This document shows positions 46,481 through 58,630 of a DNA stretch of 64,000 bases, in pieces (position 1 is the first letter of the stretch; each line of letters opens with the position of its first letter). The notes under the pieces are model-generated. The model saw only the letters and a list, made by a program, of their open reading frames with translations. It did no database searches and was not told the origin of the DNA. The translations under genes were made by a program, and so were the position numbers. Origin of the DNA: Leucaena leucocephala (taxonomy: Eukaryota > Streptophyta > Magnoliopsida > Fabales > Fabaceae); assembly GCA_037074615.1 (NCBI GenBank), contig CM073558.1:6253501-6317500 (forward strand). Direction: 5' to 3'.

Positions 46481-49476
46481 TGTATGCTTGTAATAGTATA
46501 TTGGCTCATATTTAGAGTAAGTTTCAATGCCTCTGTTCAATGTCTTACCTTCAAATTTGCTATCAATTATCAAATGCCATAGGGTGTGTTCTGGGGTTCT
46601 CCCACTCTTCAACCTCTTACTGAGAGAGAACAAAAAGAAAAGGGTACGTAGTAATTGACAAAGATTTTTTATTTTACTGATGCATTGTGCAGTATGTTCA
46701 AATAGTTTCATGTAAACATATATAATATGGCTAGCAAAGGTTAGGAATTTATGTTTATTTATTTTGTTTCTGATAGTCTTAAAAGACTCGTTTTAACTCT
46801 GCTGTAACAACTAGTTGTTAATTATGGGGTCCTAGTTCCTTCCAATAGAGCCTCATTAATTTATGATTCTATTGGAAATGTTAAAAAGGGTCCATTGATG
46901 AGATTGAAGCTACGTACATTTGCAGACATTTAATCTGGAACAATGCTAGTGTGTATGCTGCATTAGAGTAGGTAGAGCAATTTTGATATTTACCATTCCC
47001 TTAAACCTCAACAAGTTGATTAGTGTAGTTCTTTTTCCTAGTAAATCTGTTATTTTGATGAGCTTTAGGGTGTGTTTAGCTAAAAGGGGGAATTTTAATA
47101 GATGAAAAGGAAAGAGAGGAAATATGAGAGATTTTATTATTAGTTTATTTTGATTAACATTAAGGAAAGGGAGGGAAAAGATTTTCATATTACCTTATTT
47201 AGTTCAAGAAGTAAAAGGAGGAAAAATATTGTTATATAGACAAATTTACTTTATATTATTTTATAGAATATTTTAGTAAAATATAATATATGGGTAATAT
47301 TACGATATTAAAAAAATTATAGGTATCTTAATAGTATAAAATAAAAATATTACTTCTCTCATCTAAATTCCCCTAATTTTGGAGGGGAGGTAAGGGAGAA
47401 AAATTTTCCTCCCCTCCTAAAAAATTTATATACCCAAATAAGGGGAGGGGAGCCAAATCCCTCCCCTCATCTCTAAATTATTCATACCAAACATATTATT
47501 AATGTTGTTCTGTTAAGTACAGAAGGTCATAAAAGAATAAGTATATCATATTAAATATGAAAGGGTTGATATAATATTTAATTTTTATTTGCCTGAATTT
47601 TGATTTTGGTCGGGCAAAATAATCCCAGTTTTTTTTAATTATAAAGAGTAATATTTTATAATAAAAATAAATTTAAAAGACTAAAACTTATAGTTTAAAA
47701 TTTGAGAAACTAAAACTAAAATAAAAATAAATTTAAGGGATTAAAAATTATTTAACCACAAATTTAACTACATATTAGTAATAGAAGAAGCAATTTAAGT
47801 ATTTCATCTCCATTTTTTTAAATTTTTTTAAGAGAAGCAGTTATTCTATGCATAAGTTGTATTAAAGACTTGGAAAATATCAACTTGCCACAGGCTTATC
47901 AAGTTCCCCTAATTTGTGGGTTCCTTTACTTTTTAGATCCAACCAAATTTGCTTCCTAAAACTGGGGAATTTGGGTGTGTGATGAAGGATGACTTGTTGG
48001 GAAATAGCTAACGAATTTTAAGTTAGACTTGCATGTTTAATATCAGGAATTTTTTAATGCATTTAATCTTTTAGTTTGTTTACGAGTTTTGTTTTTGTTT
48101 TTCCTAAGAAAAAGATCAAGTTTTTGTCTGCAAATTTTCTTTTATTTGTAATTTTGAACTTGTATATAGAGAAATTGTGGAAAAACCTATTTAGAAGGAT
48201 ATATCTTTTATTCTGCCTTTAGAAGATATATATTCTCAGATATTAGAGCTAAAATATTTACCATACTCAACATGGAAATTTTTGAACAAAATTTGCAACA
48301 TACATAATTTAGAATTCAGAATAAAATGATGAAAAAAGATACTCTAAATATATTTTTTATATTTATTAATATTTTTTTAAATTAACTTTTAATACTCTCT
48401 CAACAATAATTAAATAAAAAAGTGGGGAGAGAATTATAGGATATAATTAAAATATTTTAAAAAAATTATATCATATTAATTAATTTAAATAATTTTTTAA
48501 TTTAATTAAATTATTTAAATATGTGTTATATATAGGGAGGAGGAGTATTATTTTTTTGTACAAAATTGAAGAAGGAAATTGTATTTTCATGATAATGCTA
48601 GAAAGGCCCAAGCATTATTGAAGCTATGACGGCCCAAAAAACCAAAAGCCCAAAACAAAAGAAGGCAGCAAATGTTGTTAGACAAATCAGCCATTAACAC
48701 TAATTTAAAGAAGTTGGCTTTAACAAAAAGGTTAGTTCCTTATAATGTGATAAAATAATATTTAAATTTTTATAGTAAATAAAATTTTTTTAATAGAAGG
48801 ATACCTATATCTAAAAAAAATTAAAATCAACAATAAACATCAAATTCTTAACAAATCATGGAAAATGAAAAAATAAATGCAGGAGCTTAAAATATACATA
48901 TTACTAAATTGGGAGTGGCACTAATTTATGGTTGATTTATTTATTTTGCTAAGAATAACTATTCTTTTATTAAAAGTCATCTTATTTGAGGTACTCTTGT
49001 TAGATAGTAAATGTTAGCATATATCTTAGTGATAATTTAAGCATTTGATTCGTCATATTATAAGATACTAGCTATTTCCGCAATACCTAAACCTGTTAGT
49101 AATTATTTATTTTTTGTCATTAATTTACATTTGATTTAATACTCGATAGTGCTTCGAATATGATTACCTTCAATAGAAGAATACATATACTTGCCAAAAA
49201 AAATTACCATGGATTTATTGGTCTTTGATCAAAATAGTTATTACATTAAAACTATGTTAATGTATTGAAATATTGTAACCGATATAAAAAGTTGTAATAA
49301 TAAAAAATAAAATAAACATTTGTAAAAAAATATGAAATAAAATAAAACATAAAAAATTCAAAAAATGAAATAAATATATAATGTTAATTATTTTTATAAC
49401 TGCAATGAGAACCTTTCAGCTGTGAGATTTGAAAAAAAAATTTAACTGAAATTGTAACCAACAATTAATTAAAAAA
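46481..49476. other. Intergenic AT-rich region
   Basis: No supported gene. About 47066-47500 may be a MITE: it starts GGGTGTGTTTAGCTAAAAGG and ends ATACCAAACATATT, with G/C-run subterminal parts, but its terminal repeats are weak. Confidence 0.35.
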
Positions 49477-49821
49477 TATTATAAAATAAGAAAAGATGAA
49501 GAAGTTAAAGAGGAGAAGGAATAACAAGATAACAGGATGAAATGGGAGGTAATAGAGTATTCCTTATATGCTTGTATATTCACTTGTACAAATGACTTCT
49601 ACATAACCACTATTTATAGGCCACAACCATTAAAGACTAAATATAAAGTTACAAAGGATTAAAGATGAATAAAATGTCATTAACTACAAAAAAAAAACCC
49701 TCTCAAGTCATTCATTGAAGAAGTTAGAGCTTTATGGCATAAAAGGAAGAAGGAATCCTAAGAGGAATCTCAAGAGGTAGAAGTTATATGGATATCCACA
49801 TATGCGAGAATATTTGTAACA
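49477..49821 (-). repeat. Copia 3' LTR
   Basis: 345 bp. On the minus strand it starts TGTTACAAATATTCTCGCAT; the far end reads ATA instead of ACA. Shares the motif CTTGTATATTCACTTGTACA and the rest of its length with the 5' LTR. Confidence 0.9.
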
Positions 49822-50049
49822 CTCCCTCTTGGATGTCCATGACAGATATTGTGCCTCATTAAAATCTTACCATAAAAAATTCATTGGGACAAAAACCTAG
49901 TGAAGGAAAAAGAGTATACAATATTTATTTAAATTTCCTTATTAAAAACCTTTTTAGGAAAACCCAGTGAAAAAAAAACCCTTAAAAGGAACAGTATATC
50001 AAGTATTTGTTTACTCCCCCTGATAACATTGTCAATTTATATCTTTGAA

Positions 50050-51560
50050 TCTGCGTATTCCAATACCATACACTAACTTCTCAAATGGCTTAGTTGGTAG
50101 TGTCTTGGTAAACAAATCTGCATGGCTGTTACATGATCGAATTTGCTAAACATCTATATCACCATTCTTTATAAGATTATGATTGAAAAAGAATTTTGGA
50201 GAAATATGTTTTACTCTATCTCCTTTGATATATCCTCATTTTAATTAAGCTATGCATATTGTATTATCTTCATCTAATACTATTGGAATCTCTTGTTCTG
50301 GAAGTAAATCACTCATTCTTTGGATATGTTGGATTATTAACCTTAGCCAAATACATGCTCGACTTGCCTCATGAACTAGAATTATTTATGCATAATTTGA
50401 TAAGGTAACTGATAAAGTTTATTTTATCGAACGCCAGTATATAGTTGTAGCTCCACAAGTAAATAAATATCCTATATAAGATCTACCTTTATGTGGATAT
50501 GATAAAAATCCTACATCTGCATAACCAATCAATTGTAATCTGGATTCATTAAAATAAAATAATCCCATATCAATTGTCCCTCTAAGGTATCGAAATATAT
50601 GTTTAACTCTATTCCAATGTCTTCTTGTTGGAGAAGAACTAAATCTTGCCAATAAACTCACAGCAAATGCAATATCAGGTCATGTTGAATTAGTAAGATA
50701 TATTAGTGCCCCTATAGCACTATGGTACTTCTGGATCAAGAAGTTCTTCATTTTCCTCTTTAGGGCAAAAATAATATTTTTCTTTAACTAGCGATCTCAC
50801 AATCATTAGAGTAGTTAATAGATGTGTTTTATCCATATAAAATTGCTTTAATATTTTAATATAAGTTGATTGATGAAGAAAAACTCTATTTGTTAAGTGC
50901 TCGATTTGTAAACCGATACAAAACTTTATTTTTTCAAAATCTTTCATTTCAAATTCTCTCTTTAAACAATCCACTGCTTTTTGAATCTTTTCAAGAGTTC
51001 CAATTATATTCAAGTCATCTACATAGATAGCAATTATAAAAAATTATTATATATTCCTTTTTATAAAAACACATGGGCTAATTGAGTCATTTTTATAGCC
51101 TACTTTCAACAAATATTCACTTAGACAGTTATACCACATTCTTCCATATTGTTTTAATCCGTATAAGGATTTATACAAATGAATTATATAATTTTCTCGA
51201 GAATTCTTATATGCTTCAAGCAATTTAAATCCTTCAGAGATTTTTATATAAATTTCAGTATCTAAAGAACCATATGAGAATATGTTTCTTCATAATCAAT
51301 GCCAGGTCTTTGCGAAAAGCCTTATGCCACAAGTCGTGTTTTATATCTAACAACCTCATTTTTCTCATTTCATTTTCGCACAAAAACCCATCTATACCCA
51401 ACTGGTTCAACATCATTCGGTATTTAGACTACAAGTCTAAAAACTTCACGTTTTAAAAGTGAATTCAATTATGCTTGAATTGCGTCTTTCTATTTTGGCC
51501 AATCATTTCTATGTCTATATTCTTCAACTGACCTAGGTTCAAGATCCTTACTTTGATTAG
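50050..51560 (-). pseudogene. Copia reverse transcriptase and RNase H, broken
   Basis: Reading down the minus strand from 51520: WPK-KDAIQA, PVGYRWVFVRK, VVRYKTRLVA and GFSQRPGIDYEETYSHM with several stops. The intact catalytic YVDD box lies at 51025-51014 within IAIYVDDLNIIGTLEKIQKA. The thumb follows (MDKTHLLTTLMIVRSLV), then RHWNRVKHIFRYLRGTIDMG and ADVGFLSYPHKGRSYIGYLF. RNase H remnants KHISPKFFFNHNLIKNGDID and ADLFTKTLPTKPFEKLVYGI run to about 50050. The active-site box survives, but stops prevent translation. Confidence 0.9.
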
Positions 51561-52006
51561 TTATTTCAACAGCAACACTATGAAAAAATATCGTTGATGC
51601 CTATATTTTCTAAGTTCCACCTTTTTCCCCTAGTGACATAACTTATCGAGATCTCTTATTATTTTCAAGTACCTGGACCTCTTTTGGGATTTTTGATTTG
51701 TTATGTCCTAGGTATCTCCTATAAGACTAGCCTCTTCAATTTGACCATCTTTATTGTTTACTCTTTTCTTTCTAGAATTTTTATCTTTGAAACCGATTAG
51801 TCTACCACGCTTTAAATGTGGTTTAGTTTCATTTGCACTTGCTACTTGTCCTGCTGGGATATCAATTCGAATTGAAGTATTTTCAGCTGGAATATGAGAT
51901 TTAATAATTCTCTTGGGGTCAGTAAATGCATCTGGCAGTTGATTTACAATATTTTGCAAATGAATTATTTTTTGAAATTCAAGCTTACATATTTGTGTTA
52001 AATGAT

Positions 52007-53400
52007 CTAAATGAGACAACGATAATGCTTTTCATGTGATTTCTTTATCCATCTGCTTATTATCTCCCCTAGTGTTGGAAAATTTGTCTCATCAAAATGA
52101 CAATCATTGAAACGTGCCGTAAACAAATCTCCTGTTAACGGTTCTAAATACTTGATTATAGAAAGAGATTCATAACCAACATATATTCTTAACTTTCTCT
52201 GAGATATCATCTTTGTGAGTTGTGGTGGAACAATTGGGATAAATACCGCACATCTAAAAATTCTAAGATGAGAAATATTTACCTCTTGACCAAAAGTCAA
52301 TTATAATTGGGAGAATTTATGATAACTTATTGGCCTGATACGTATAATTATTGATGCATATAAAATTGCATGTCCCCAAGCTGAAATGAGAAGTTTTGTT
52401 CTTATAAGTATTGGTCTAGCAATCAATTGGAAGCGTTTAATTAATGATTATGCTAAACCATTTTGAGTGTGGACATAAGCAACAGATTTCTCTACTGTTA
52501 TGCCAATTGCCATGTAATAATCATTAAACTTTTGCAATGAAAACTCACTCGCATTATCAAGACGAATTGTCTTAATTATATATTCTAAAAATTGTGCTCT
52601 TAATTGAATTATTTGAGCAAGTAATCTAGCAAATGCTAAATTAAGTGCAGATAACAAACATACATATGATCATCTTGTAGATGCATATATTAAAACTATA
52701 AAATATCTAAATGGTCCACATGGTGGATGAATATGTCTATATATATCCCCTTGGATACATTCTAAAAATACAGGAGATTCTACCCCTACTTTTGTTAATG
52801 AAGGTCTTGTAATTAGTTTGCCTTGAGAACAAGCAATACATGAAAAATTTTTAAATCGAAGAATCTCCTGACTCTTCAATGGATGTCCATATGAATTTTC
52901 AATAATCCTTCGCATCATAGTTGATCCGGGATGGCCTAACCGGTCATGCCAAATAATGAATGTATTTTTATTAGTAAACTTCTGGTTTACTGTAGCATTT
53001 GTTTTAATTATACTAATATTTGTATAGTACAAACTAGAAGATAATGCAGTTACTTTTTCAAGAATACATTTTTCTCCATGTCTAACAATTGTAATATATA
53101 AATATTCAATATTTTTCTCATCTATAGTCTCAATATGATACTCATTCGGGCGGATATTTTTAAAGCTTAACAAATTTCTTTGAGATTTAGAAGAATATAA
53201 AGTATCATTAATTACAAAATTTGTCCCTTTGGGTAATATTATCATTACTCTTCTGGAGCCTTCAATTAGTTTTGTATTACCCAGTATAGTATTGATGCTT
53301 GTACCATTCATTGTCAAATAAGAAAAATATTTTTTATCTTTGAGTATGGTATGTGTTATAACACTATCTATGAGACATATATCTTCATTCTTGTACCTAA
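52007..53400 (-). pseudogene. Copia protease, pre-integrase and integrase, broken
   Basis: The protease region begins near 53390 with CLIDSVITHTILKDKKYF (active-site Asp-Ser kept) and TMNGTSINTILGNTKLIEGS. The pre-integrase zinc-binding part has FIIWHDRLGHPGSTMMRRII and CIACSQGKLITRPS. Integrase core: GDIYRHIHPPCGPFRYFIVL, IKTIRLDNASEFSLQKFNDY and VAYVHTQNGLA, with a stop where the catalytic Glu codon is expected. 52300-52007 covers the C-terminal part (ISHLRIFRCAVFIPIVPPQ). Confidence 0.9.
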
Positions 53401-53556
53401 TAAAAGAGAGAGGGACACATGTGGACAGCTCAAAAGATTACACTTTTCTTTTTCTCTTTTATTTTTGTTGGAGCATCTTTACTTTCTCTCTCCGTTGGTA
53501 GCTACTTTTTTGCATAGTGGACAAGAATGATTGTCCTTCTTTTTGATCTGCAATAA

Positions 53557-53743
53557 CTGGCAAAGAATTCTTTTGACTTTTTCGCTGGCACTCACGTCTC
53601 CTATGGCAACTTGCCTAGAATACGTCGTGATTTGGTTGATGAATTTTTACAACATCTAAAAGAATAGGAAGAAAAAGATTCTTATGAAAAATGGTTAGAT
53701 CTTTTGAGTCTAGAAGATAGAGAAGCAATTTTTGATTCAGATT
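53557..53743 (+). pseudogene. Plus-strand coding remnant, unidentified, within the foreign block
   Basis: Running opposite to everything around it, this stretch reads LAKNSFDFFAGTHVSYGNLP, RIRRDLVDEFLQHLKE, a TAG, then EEKDSYEKWLDLLSLEDREA and IFDSD before TAA. Composition, the single internal stop and the acidic C-terminus look like the tail of a real protein. Position next to the coat-protein-like remnant suggests it may be another, inverted, part of the same viral insertion (for example a polyprotein C-terminus). I cannot identify it with confidence. Confidence 0.4.
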
Positions 53744-53860
53744 AATGGGTCAAACTGATTTTAATAATTTAGATATAAAATTTTTATAACAAAGTTTTTT
53801 CATTGTCATCCATTTATCTATTTTTATACTCATTTGTGTTTTCTCACATTTTCTTTTAAA

Positions 53861-54688
53861 CTAATATTTTATCCAAGCAGCTTTTCTACGTACCGTATCA
53901 CTAACCGTGGTTTGATTTGTTAATTCAAAGTCTTTATAATTTTTTTTTATTTTTGATCCCCAAGGTTCTTTGATTTTAACAAATATTAATTGGGAATATA
54001 TTCTATAATCCTCATCTAGAGGTCCTCCAAAATATCCTCTATACCAAATTTCTCTAAAATGGCATAAATATTCTTGTAAGTAACATGGGTTACATAACTT
54101 TAATTGAGCTAATTTTATTTTAGCTTCTCCTCTTTTTCCTGTTTTATATTCTTCATCTGTCCGTTTTAATGGTTGCCCAATAAATTCCCATTGCAGAACA
54201 TTTTCCATTCTTGTTAACATATCTCCAACATTTTCTATTGTTAGAACATGATTCTTTATTTCTGGTTGAATATCTTGAAAGAAATAATCTACATTTCCAC
54301 TAATAGCAGTGGTCAAGAAATTATACGCTCTTTCTTTATTTATTCCCTGCTGTAATATTACCGCAGTGCTTTCTTTAATCCATTGGGATATTTTATCCTC
54401 TGGTTTTTTATCACAATCTATATTCAGTATTACCCCTGCAAGTCTTATTGGTTCTAAAGGATTGTCTCCTGGTTCATATTTAAAAGTTCTTTCTCTAGAA
54501 CTTTTACCATGTATAGGTACATACCTATCATGAAATACAGGTTTGCTTTTTATTCTTTCTTCATGCCACCTATCGGGTGTATGAAGCCCATCATAATAAT
54601 CTTTTTTATCATATCCTCCTAGTAACTCTTCTTCTTCAGTTGAGTTATTTTCTTTTTCATCTTGCGCCTGCTTTAGGATTTTTTTCAT
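53861..54688 (-). pseudogene. Coat-protein-like ORF of an endogenous plant pararetrovirus (Caulimoviridae-like)
   Basis: A 275-codon open frame begins with an acidic stretch (STEEEELLGGYDKK). A helical middle follows, with ISQWIKESTAVILQQGI, YNFLTTAISGNVDYFFQDI and then CNPCYLQEYLCHFREIWYRG. It ends WIKY without the CCHC zinc knuckle expected after such a domain. The acidic N-terminus followed by this helical capsid-like core fits Caulimoviridae coat proteins better than Copia gag. The Copia element's own gag knuckle is present separately at 55843-55918. Identification rests on architecture and residue pattern, not a database match. Alternatives are another retroelement gag or an unknown captured gene. 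Confidence 0.5.
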
Positions 54689-54689
54689 C

Positions 54690-55332
54690 CTTATATTTTC
54701 CTTCTTTGGTTTTTATTCCTGAAGGCTAAGCTTCATTGGCTTTGAGGTTTATAATAGAAATTCTGTTACATTTTTCTATCATAGTTTCTTCCATTTCTTC
54801 CGTTTCTGATTATGTTCCTAGATATTCATGTATTTGAGTATCTAATCTTTTTGTTTCTTCATTATCACTTATAGAAGATACTTCTATTTTTTCTAAAATT
54901 TGTTCTTTTTTGACCTCTTGTATTTTTCGAAGTTTTTTCCATTGTTTGAATTCTCTTTGAAGTTTTTCTTTCTTTTGTTCTTCCTTAAATTTTAGAAATT
55001 CTTTAAATAAGAGATTTTTTTCTGATTCTGGTTCTTTCTATTCCTTTATATAATGTTTTCTACTTCTTCCTGGTTTCTCTAATTCTTTCAAAAAAATCTA
55101 TTTTTGGTATTTTTATTTTATTTTTCTTTATTTCTTGTTTTTTATAGTGACTTCTCGTCATTTCTCCTTCTAATCTAATTTATTCTGAAATTAGATTTAA
55201 TTTTTCTGAGAGTATTTTTATGTGAGTATCAATATCATTAGTAGTAGCGGTTTTACCAATAATGAGCTTTTGAAGTTCTTTTCTTGAAATTTCTTTTTCA
55301 ATTTGTTGTTTTTCGAATTTTAATCTATCCAT
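54690..55332 (-). pseudogene. Decayed charged, coiled-coil-rich ORF between the two viral-like ORFs
   Basis: ATG at 55332-55330 overlaps the TGA of the preceding ORF (TGATG), a compact viral style of gene packing. It encodes MDRLKFEKQQIEKEISRKEL and more, stops at about 55187, and continues in shifted frames with LFKEFLKFKEEQKKEKLQRE and IEVSSISDNEETKRLDTQIH, very rich in Lys/Glu. Five or more stops or frameshifts are visible. Probably the N-terminal, non-conserved region of the coat-protein-like ORF or a small separate viral gene. Confidence 0.4.
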
Positions 55333-55691
55333 CAAGATTTGCTTTGTGATTTATTAATGGGTATTCCTAATATTTCTTCCATATTAAAAATTATTTTTTT
55401 TATTTCGTTTATATTCTTTTTGAGCTCCTCTAAGTCTTTTTCTTGCTTCTTCAATTGGTTTTTAAGACTTTTAAGGTTAACTTGTTTTTCTTTTATCTTT
55501 TTCTTTATTTCTTCTAAATCTTGATTATTTTCAAGTTTAGATAATTTTTCTTGTATCTCTCTTTCTTTTAGAGATAATTGGTTTGCCAATTCTTGTAAAC
55601 TTTTCTTGTTGTTACTAGTAACTGAGAGTGTTACTAATATATTATTAAAAATCTTATTTTCTTCTCCCAATTTCTTCCATAGGAAAGTATT
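55332..55691 (-). pseudogene. Coiled-coil protein, virion-associated-protein-like
   Basis: After the Copia-derived residues MAHLEVAD (55715-55692) the frame continues with NTFLWKKLGEENKIFNNILV and a long heptad-rich segment (SLKEREIQEKLSKLENNQDL; LKKQEKDLEELKKNINEIKK). It ends IPINKSQSKS. A short coiled-coil protein directly upstream of a coat-protein-like gene matches the gene order of caulimoviruses, where the virion-associated protein precedes the coat protein. The frame is fused in phase to Copia gag residues. The function is inferred from order and coiled-coil pattern only. Confidence 0.45.
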
Positions 55692-55952
55692 ATCAGCTAC
55701 TTCTAAGTGTGCCATAGCATCAAGGCTATCATATAGTTTATTGGTATCATCATTCTTGTATGCAAAATTTGCCTAAATATCATCATCTTGGAAAGTCATC
55801 ATATTTGCTTACATGTTCTTTGAATTCTTTTTTATGGAGGCTTGATAAAGCTTTACTAGATACTCAGGCGTACGACGTGTATGCGACCAATGCCCCTTCA
55901 TCCCACACCTATAACATATATTTTCTACAGTTTTTAGGGATCACCCTTATAA
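55692..55952 (-). pseudogene. Copia gag C-terminus with degenerate zinc knuckle
   Basis: Minus strand reads ENICYRCGMKGHWSHTRRTP and EYLVKLYQASIKK (about 55924-55833). This is a C-x2-C-x4-H-x4-C nucleic-acid-binding knuckle whose last Cys is Arg. A stop-containing stretch and DDTNKLYDSLDAMAHLEVAD follow. Only about 30 bp separate the knuckle from the primer-binding site, so the capsid part of gag has been deleted. Confidence 0.8.
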
Positions 55953-55965
55953 CGTGCTGATAACG

Positions 55966-56307
55966 TGTTATAAAATAAGAGAAGATAAAGAAGTTAAAGA
56001 GGAGAATGAATAATAAGACAAAATGATGAAATGGGAGGTAATAGAGTATTCCTTATATACTTGTATATTCACTTGTACAAATGCCTTCTACATAGCTACT
56101 ATTTATAGGTCACAACTATTAAAGACTAAACATAAGGTTACAAAGGACTAAAGATGAATAAAATATCATTAACCACAAGAAACTCCTCTCAAGTCATTCA
56201 TTGAGGAAGTTATAGCTTTATGGCATAAAGGGAAGAAGGAATCCTAAGAGAAATCTTAAGAGGTAGAAGTTATATGGATATCCATATATGCAAGAATATT
56301 TGACACA
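55966..56307 (-). repeat. Copia 5' LTR
   Basis: 342 bp. It is preceded on the minus strand by AAAAA. It ends CA at 55966 and is followed by the CGTTATCAGCACG sequence that serves as primer site in many plant Copia elements. Confidence 0.88.
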
Positions 56308-56312
56308 AAAAA

Positions 56313-58140
56313 CCGATAGTAGAAGCTCTGGAACCTCTACATTCATATCTAAAGCCAAGCTTACGGAGTGCTTTTTAACCGTGTTTTTATTTTTATTACA
56401 TACGAGAGAACTTTGAAGAGAAGATACACCTTGCAATAATGTTCTTTCTCCAAAAAGAAAACAAAGAAAGAAAAAAAGAAAATTACCTATAAGACCTAGA
56501 TAAAAATAAATAAATACAGATAGGTCTCTCAATTTTTTAATATTAATAGGCCCAAAAATTTTTAATATTTACAAATTTGATTTGTAAACCACGCAACTCA
56601 ATTTATACATATGGAAGTTCGACTTGTAAATATTAAATCATTTGACACCTATTAATACTAAATGAAATTTAGCGACTTAATTAATGTGGATTGAGTTCAA
56701 CGGAAGGGGTTAATTTTTTAAAATATAGTAGTGAGAGATGTACACATTTAATTTTTAACAATGCATCGAATATGATTACTTACAATAGAATGATAACTAT
56801 ACATAACAAAAGATAAAAAATAAAGAAAGAAATGCAGGGGCTTATTTATATTTAATTTTAATTTCTTACCTTATAGGTATAAAGTACTTGTTTGTATTTG
56901 CTATCTATAAATACATTTATGTAAGTCGACACAAAAGTCAATTTGCATATTTATTTCGTAAATTATAAAATTACTATTAAAAAATCAGATTGAGTCTAAA
57001 CATAAGCTAAGTAATTTTTCTTATTTATAACTGTCAAGTTGCCTAAATATTGGTTGAAGTCAGTGATGAGTCCAACAATTATGTGTCAAGTACAAAAGCC
57101 AGTTCCTCCACTCCCCCATCTTCCTACCAGAAATTAATGGAAACCCCACATTTTACCATCATGCAAACACTGAGAAATATATGCCTATTTTTTTGGGCCA
57201 AAACACACAAGACACCTTTGAAATGATATGAGATTGTTCGTCCTAAATAAATAACGAGTTAGGTCCATTAAAATTATTTAAAAGGGCAAAAATACTCTCT
57301 GCTGCTTCTTTTTTTCCTGTTAAGAGGTAAAATGAACATATATAATAATAATGTTTTACAAGTAACAGAAGAAGATAGAACTAATACAAATATTGGTAAA
57401 AGGATACAGAAAAGATGGATGTGCGGTGAGAACATCAATTTTTGAGTAAGGAGAGACTAAAACCTAATGGCCATTACAGTCTAGCTTGACGTGATCGATG
57501 GGATGGCTGAAAGGGAGAGCAAGCGACTTTGTGAGTGGAAGGGACAAAGCTTGGTGGGGTCATCGTGGAAGGGGAAAAAGGAGATGAGTGGATAGAAGGT
57601 CTTTAACAGAAATTGTTTTAGGTGTTAGAACTTCAGTGTCTAACAGAACTAATGTTAGAAAGTTAGAGGATCCAATAAAAAAGTAAAAAAAAAAAAGAGC
57701 ATAGATACCTAATTCAAAATTGAGAGAATGTGAAGATCGCTAGATTATTTTTTTCTTATTTTTATATAAAAAAATACTTTTAGGACATATTTCATAAAGG
57801 GAAAATTAATTTAAATGACTGATAAAAGTCAATATTAATAATATTGAAAATTTCTCAAAGATGAAATGTAACTGAGCTGAGAGTCTCCTCAATTAGAATT
57901 TTGGTTCATATTTTATGACAAGTTGAAGAAGACGATTTGAAGTGATATTTGATAAATGCAATAAGTCATCCTAGAAAATTCCACACAATCAAACTTTCAC
58001 TCCCCAAGCACACGCTAAAGAAGCCCGAAAATTCAAAATTTGGCACATTAATTTCTCTCTAATGGAACATATAGAAAAGTACTTGGTGATGTAAATTATT
58101 TAAATGTCACTTTTATATTTCATGTAGAAACTTGAATCAC
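56313..58140. other. Intergenic AT-rich region
   Basis: No supported gene, RNA gene or element boundary was found. Confidence 0.4.
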
Positions 58141-58149
58141 TCGAATTAG

Positions 58150-58345
58150 AGATCTATAGACTCGAATCGCTCCGAAAGGAGGTGTCGTTACCAATCCTTT
58201 CAGGATCCAAATGGATAGTGGGATCAAATCCCACTTTAACCATTTTGGTCCAAAAACTAATAGTCGCCACCGTCGGAGCTCTTGTAACAACCGGAATCTA
58301 GCACCGGAGCACCAGTGATCTGTTGGCAGCTGGGCTGGCTATTAG
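58150..58345 (+). mobile_element. SINE-like sequence, copy 1
   Basis: Contains TGGGATCAAATCCCACTTTA, similar to a tRNA-type B box (GGTTCRANTCC), and shares downstream words with 63655-63960 (CACCAGTGATC; GGCTATTAGCGAGGGTGG versus GGCTACTAGCAAAGGTGA). Ends and poly-A tail are not clear. Confidence 0.4.
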
Positions 58346-58596
58346 CGAGGGTGGTTGTTTTTTTAAAAAGGTAAGGGGAAATATTGTAAAAGTACGCCAA
58401 TTTTAAAATTTAATTTGAATAATGAGTATTGATTTGTAATTTTAGGAATTGGCATCACATTTTTAAAAGTTTGAATTTCAAAAGGTATTCTTAATGAAAT
58501 TTTCCTCTAAACAATTATACAAACCTAAATCGTTGATTAAAACATGTTTCAAGTGTTTGGCGCTATTTTTAGCATGAAATATGAGAATCTATCTAT

Positions 58597-58599
<3 letters not shown>

Positions 58600-58627
<28 letters not shown>
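58600..58627. repeat. (GT)n microsatellite
   Basis: About 14 GT units in non-coding sequence. Confidence 0.9.

Positions 58628-58630
<3 letters not shown>

Larger units (their letters stand above)
49477..56307 (-). mobile_element. Ty1/Copia retrotransposon carrying a pararetrovirus-like block in its gag region
   Basis: LTRs at 49477-49821 and 55966-56307 are about 90% similar and flanked by AAAAA on both sides (weak because low-complexity). Minus-strand internal order is: 5' LTR, TTATCAGCACG primer-site-like sequence (55965-55953), gag zinc knuckle, foreign block (about 53400-55690), protease/pre-integrase, integrase, RT, RNase H, polypurine tract (49836-49822) and 3' LTR. Most of gag upstream of the knuckle is missing. 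Stops and frameshifts occur throughout pol, so the element is inactive. Confidence 0.9.

Noticed and set aside
56218..56532. 104-codon hydrophobic minus-strand frame
   Set aside because: It overlaps the LTR edge and AT-rich flank, with no domain.
58140..58345. tRNA gene from the B-box-like GATCAAATCCCACT
   Set aside because: No cloverleaf, anticodon arm or acceptor stem can be drawn; a SINE-like repeat is a better fit.
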